In this document: positions 60,561 through 64,000 of the stretch, one piece after another
Layout: every line of letters starts with the position of its first letter
Numbering within the stretch: position 1 is the first letter of the stretch
Origin: Cymbidium sinense
Taxonomy: Eukaryota > Streptophyta > Magnoliopsida > Asparagales > Orchidaceae
Assembly (NCBI GenBank): GCA_021442155.1
Contig: CM038228.1
Coordinates: 85,452,114-85,516,113 of the forward strand
Length of the DNA stretch: 64,000 nt
Direction of reading: 5' to 3'
Program-made: the position numbers and the translations under genes
Notes under the pieces: generated by a model
What the model was told of the DNA's origin: nothing
What the model saw: the letters and a program-made list of their open reading frames with translations, nothing else
Database searches by the model: none

Positions 60561-61540
60561 AAAAAATACAAGCATATATATATCCACATTCGGGATCACA
60601 CATGTTCGACTAATCTTCTGCTCTAAGAGGCAGCGAAGGAACGAAAACCAAGAGAAGAACCTTGACTGCAGTTCTTCCCGGTTGGCCGCAAAATGGAGAG
60701 ATGATGAGAATGAGACAGAACCAAAGAACGCTCGATTGTTCTTCCCGACATACAAGTAAGATGGATAGACGCAGGAGGCACGAAATCTAAGAAGAACGTC
60801 ACTACGACGCAAAGGAGGGTTTCCAAAATTTTCTTTAAGTATTCTCCTCCTATTTCTCTTTGATTTAACATTTATCTTCATATTTATCATATATTCTTTT
60901 GTTTTAGGTAATTTTCATTTGAATTTGTTTAAGTCTTGAATTTTAGTCTAAAAATCATCCGTGGTGAGGGTCAGACGGTGTTTTTGGCTTTCTCTACGTC
61001 TCAGTGCAATGAGCATGTCATACCCACAAATTTTCCTTCGTCTCTCGCAGACGAGCATTCAAAACTGAAGAAGAAATTAAATGCAATATATATTCATTCT
61101 TTTTTTTTCTAAGTGTAAATTAGACAAAAGATTGCCTGGAGGGGATGACATCTAACAAATGTTCTTACTTGGTATGCCTTGAAGGTGGCGTATCTTACGA
61201 CACCAGTAGATTTTTTCATCTCGTCAGCTCTTGAGCACGAGGGTTTTCAAATAAGAAATACATATATATATCCACATTCACAGATCACATATGTACTAAT
61301 CTTTTATAATGAAAGAGAACAAGGTTAATAAAACCAAGAGAAGAACTCTTGACGCTTCTTCCCTTTTATGCCAAGAGAAAAGTGAGAAGAAGGAATGCAC
61401 GTCGAACCGAAAGAATCTCGACGGTGCTCATGCGTGAAATGAAGATTGGAGAGGTGACGAGAGGCGAGCTGAAATCGAAAGAAAACCCTCTGATTCTTCC
61501 TCTCTGGCAAAATGGAGAGATGATGAAAAGAGGCGAAAAA
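60101..61540 (+). repeat. Imperfect tandem duplication, period 720
   Basis: TTCCAAAATTTTCTTTAAGT starts at 60101 and again at 60821, exactly 720 bases on, followed by about 130 bases of near identity. Later matching pairs include ATATATATCCACATTC (about 60575 and 61266), AACCAAGAGAAGAAC (about 60644 and 61331) and AAAATGGAGAGATGATGA (about 60688 and 61509). The second unit has gained sequence near its end. Confidence 0.85.
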
Positions 61541-64000
61541 TGAAAGAAGAACACACAAGGTGGATTTTCTGAAGGAAAATGAGGAAATTTGAAAATTGGT
61601 TTTCGATTTTTGTGAAAATAAGGAAAAAATAAGGGTGGATTTTCGATTTTGATGAAAAATGAGGTAAATGAGAGCCGAAATGAAATTAAAGGAAGGGAAT
61701 GATGATTTTGATTGAGGGGAAGAGAGAAGTGATTTTGGATTGGAAAAAGAAGAAAATGAAAGCAAAGATGAAGAAGAAAGGAGGAAGAAAGATCAAGCCT
61801 TACCCTTCTTTTCTATTTTGGAGGAGGAAGAAAGCTTTCTTGATTCACAGGCAAGAAAAGAAAAAAAAAACTAAAATGGAGAGGGAGGCATATGGTTTTT
61901 GGGATGAGAGGAGCAAATGGAGAGAGGGGAACCTGGCCAAAGGGAGGGGCGGAAAAGCCCGTCCGTGTTTATGGAGGGAGGCATTGAGCCTGCGTGGGTT
62001 CGACAATCAAGAAAAGGGCTTACGATGCCAGCACTGATGGAAAAGGTGGAGACGGATAGGGTCAACCGCTGGGTTCATTTAGGGCTCGGGATTAGGTTTT
62101 AGGTTTTTTAATTTGATTTTTAAGTTAATTAATCGACTTTAATGTGAACTTTATGTCGATGAAATCATAAAGTCAATATATATATCAATATAAGATTATT
62201 CATCAACGAAAATGACGTCCGCAGATCGATGTTTGGTTCAAGAAAAATAATTTCAAGTCTGGCCGCCGCTTTCGAATGATTCGTGCATACCGTAGATGAA
62301 TTGTAAAACAAATTTACTGATAGATTTCATTCGTTAACAACACAATCAATTGAATGGAGGTCATTCTTTACGCCGAAGCCTCTCGACGGATTTGCGCATG
62401 CTTCGACGACTGATCGCAATCGTTGATCATCGAAATTGTATAATATTTATATTATGATTCGATTCAATACATGGAGTTCGTGTGATCGGAGGTCATTTGT
62501 TGGCGATTGTATTTCAATCTCGACGCTACGCCACCGATTATTCGACATTTGCATAAACTTGTCCAATCGCGGCCTCATTTGATAGTGATGTTACGGGTTA
62601 ACGACATGATTAATTTCAATGAACGTCGTTGGTTGAGCCTTCGAATTCGACATGCGTCGGATTTCGGCTCGACGTATGATCTTTATATGCAATATTTATA
62701 TTCTAAACAAATTGACGTCAAACGCGGATGCCGTTCTTGCTCGTCGGAGGTCGGCCATTTTGACACGCCCAGGCATTTTGAGCCTGCATGCTAAATACCG
62801 TCCAAATTAATTTGTTAGGTTCATATGATGATTTGAGATGTTTTGGTTCAATTTGTTTTAATTAATTTGGCTTAAGTTTGATTTTGGCTCATTTGGATTC
62901 AAATAGGGTCAAATGAGTCAATTTGATCAATTTTGGGTTCAGTCGTTCAATTGGTTAATTGAAAATGATAAAGCTTTGACTTGGTTTAATTTGGATTTTG
63001 TTAATTTGACCCTTGGTCAATTTGGGCTATGTTTGATCAATTGGTCCAATTGGCTCCAATCATTTGTCAAGTTAAATAAATTATTTGGAATGAACTTGAG
63101 CTATTTGTTTTAATCAATTTGGATCAAATCATGATTTGACTCATTTTAGCTTTTTAGGCTAATTTGGGTCAACTTAGGTCAAATGACCAATTGGACTTGA
63201 TTGCTTCAATTGATGTGGAAAATCATTGACATGAGGTTTAAGTCAATGGTTTCAATCAATTTAGTATTTGATGTATTTTGGTTAGTAAAGGTTTCATTTG
63301 AGCTAAAGGTTTAACTTGGTTAAAGGAGTTTGGTTTGACCTAATTCAATGGTTGATCATCCTAGGATTATGTTTCATGATATTGGTTTGATGACCAATCC
63401 AATTTGAGGATTAAAACTTCCAAAAAAATGTCATTTAGGTCATTCTAAATGTCAAATGGGTCGATCTAATCATGACTTGTTTAATGAACTCACATGACTT
63501 AGGATGAAAATATAAATCTAATTGCAAGTGGTTTGGAGTAAATGAATTTTGGTTCATATGACAATTTCAAGTCGGGGTCACATGGGCTTGACTTGGGTAA
63601 TTTGAGTTTGATAATTGTAGGTTCATATTTGGAACAATGATTGATGGAATGATTGAATCATGATAGAATCCATGGGTTTTGTGTTGATTTTTGTTGACCT
63701 CCATATGTGTGTCATAAGTTAAAGTTAATCCTACAAATCAAATTCGATGGACTTCGGAGGTGACAGTGCGCAAATTGAGGCTCAAAATGTACTACGCCAA
63801 AAAATGGTCAAAATGACCTCGACGACGAACGGACCGCCATCCGGAACGTCAAATTGATCAAAATATAAATATGAAAATCTGAAAGCAATCGACGTCGAAG
63901 TATCAATGTCGTAAGCGTCGATTCTGGGAGGTCGCGACGATGATCAAACGACTTGTAAACTGATGACCTTTAGCTTCAAAACATCAAAACTATCAAATGA
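61541..64000. other. Repeat-like DNA, no gene supported
   Basis: 61541-62040 is strongly purine-biased on the plus strand (AAAGAAGAAAATG-type). 62200-62800 is GC-richer with CGACG-rich words. 62810-63700 is built of short recurrent words such as AATTTGGGTCAA, GTCAAATGA and TTGGTTCA, typical of untranslated parts of large plant LTR elements. No domain was recognised. Confidence 0.45.

Noticed and set aside
60417..60890. 157-codon minus-strand open frame
   Set aside because: It spans the tandem duplication junction, is Ser/Phe/Arg-rich and is not maintained in the second repeat unit.
61325..61765. 146-codon minus-strand open frame
   Set aside because: It is the complement of a purine-rich tract, giving Ser/Phe/Leu-rich low-complexity sequence without any domain.
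62507..62794. 95-codon open frame in a GC-richer patch
   Set aside because: No domain, no splice or promoter context, and it is surrounded by retroelement-like repeat words.

Overview
This is a window of plant nuclear DNA. It is AT-rich and intron-bearing, and most of it is transposable-element debris. The two best genes have protein sequences closest, from memory, to monocot orthologues. The GC-rich first exons and the 3-hydroxyisobutyrate dehydrogenase-like gene also fit a monocot, but I cannot name the species. No rRNA, tRNA, organelle or bacterial genes were seen.

Three host genes can be supported. (1) Anthranilate synthase alpha subunit lies on the minus strand at 9553-19869. It has 11 exons over 10.3 kb, including a 5.8 kb intron full of insertions. 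This plastid enzyme turns chorismate into anthranilate, the first step of tryptophan synthesis. (2) A 3-hydroxyisobutyrate dehydrogenase-like gene lies on the plus strand at 33064-34098. It has no introns and carries two in-frame stops and two small deletions in one short stretch. (3) The first two exons of an NADP-dependent malic enzyme lie on the plus strand at 52165-52678. No later exon could be found in the remaining 11 kb. These genes do not form a pathway together; they are islands between repeats. Frame breaks occur in both long genes, so either both are decaying or the sequence contains uncorrected small indels.

Layout. 1-2370: a dispersed repeat whose partner is at 58.7-60.6 kb. 3412-8073: a Ty3/Gypsy element reduced to two LTRs and an internal region of tandem repeats without pol. 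9021-9255: a MITE. 9553-19869: anthranilate synthase, with MITEs, an RTE LINE tail and long microsatellites in its introns. 20-23 kb: featureless AT-rich DNA. 23198-32813: a fuller, decayed Ty3/Gypsy element of the Tat type. It has gag, protease, reverse transcriptase, RNase H and integrase remnants, tandem repeats and an antisense extra reading frame, and it sits inside a MITE. 33-34.1 kb: the dehydrogenase-like gene. 34.3-35.9 kb: nested TIR elements. 36.15-38.18 kb: a hAT transposase remnant. 40.7-43.5 kb: an RTE LINE. 44910-45030: a SINE. 45-49 kb: repeat debris. 49.4-57.6 kb: a large inverted duplication built around an RTE LINE insertion, with the malic enzyme start in its spacer. 58.7-64 kb: more repeats, including a 720-base tandem duplication.

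The least expected items are: the inverted duplication that encloses the malic enzyme promoter and first exons; a 47-base LINE insertion with its own target duplication; the short SINE with a 17-base target duplication; the antisense reading frame in the Tat element; and the coincident frame damage in the two longer genes.
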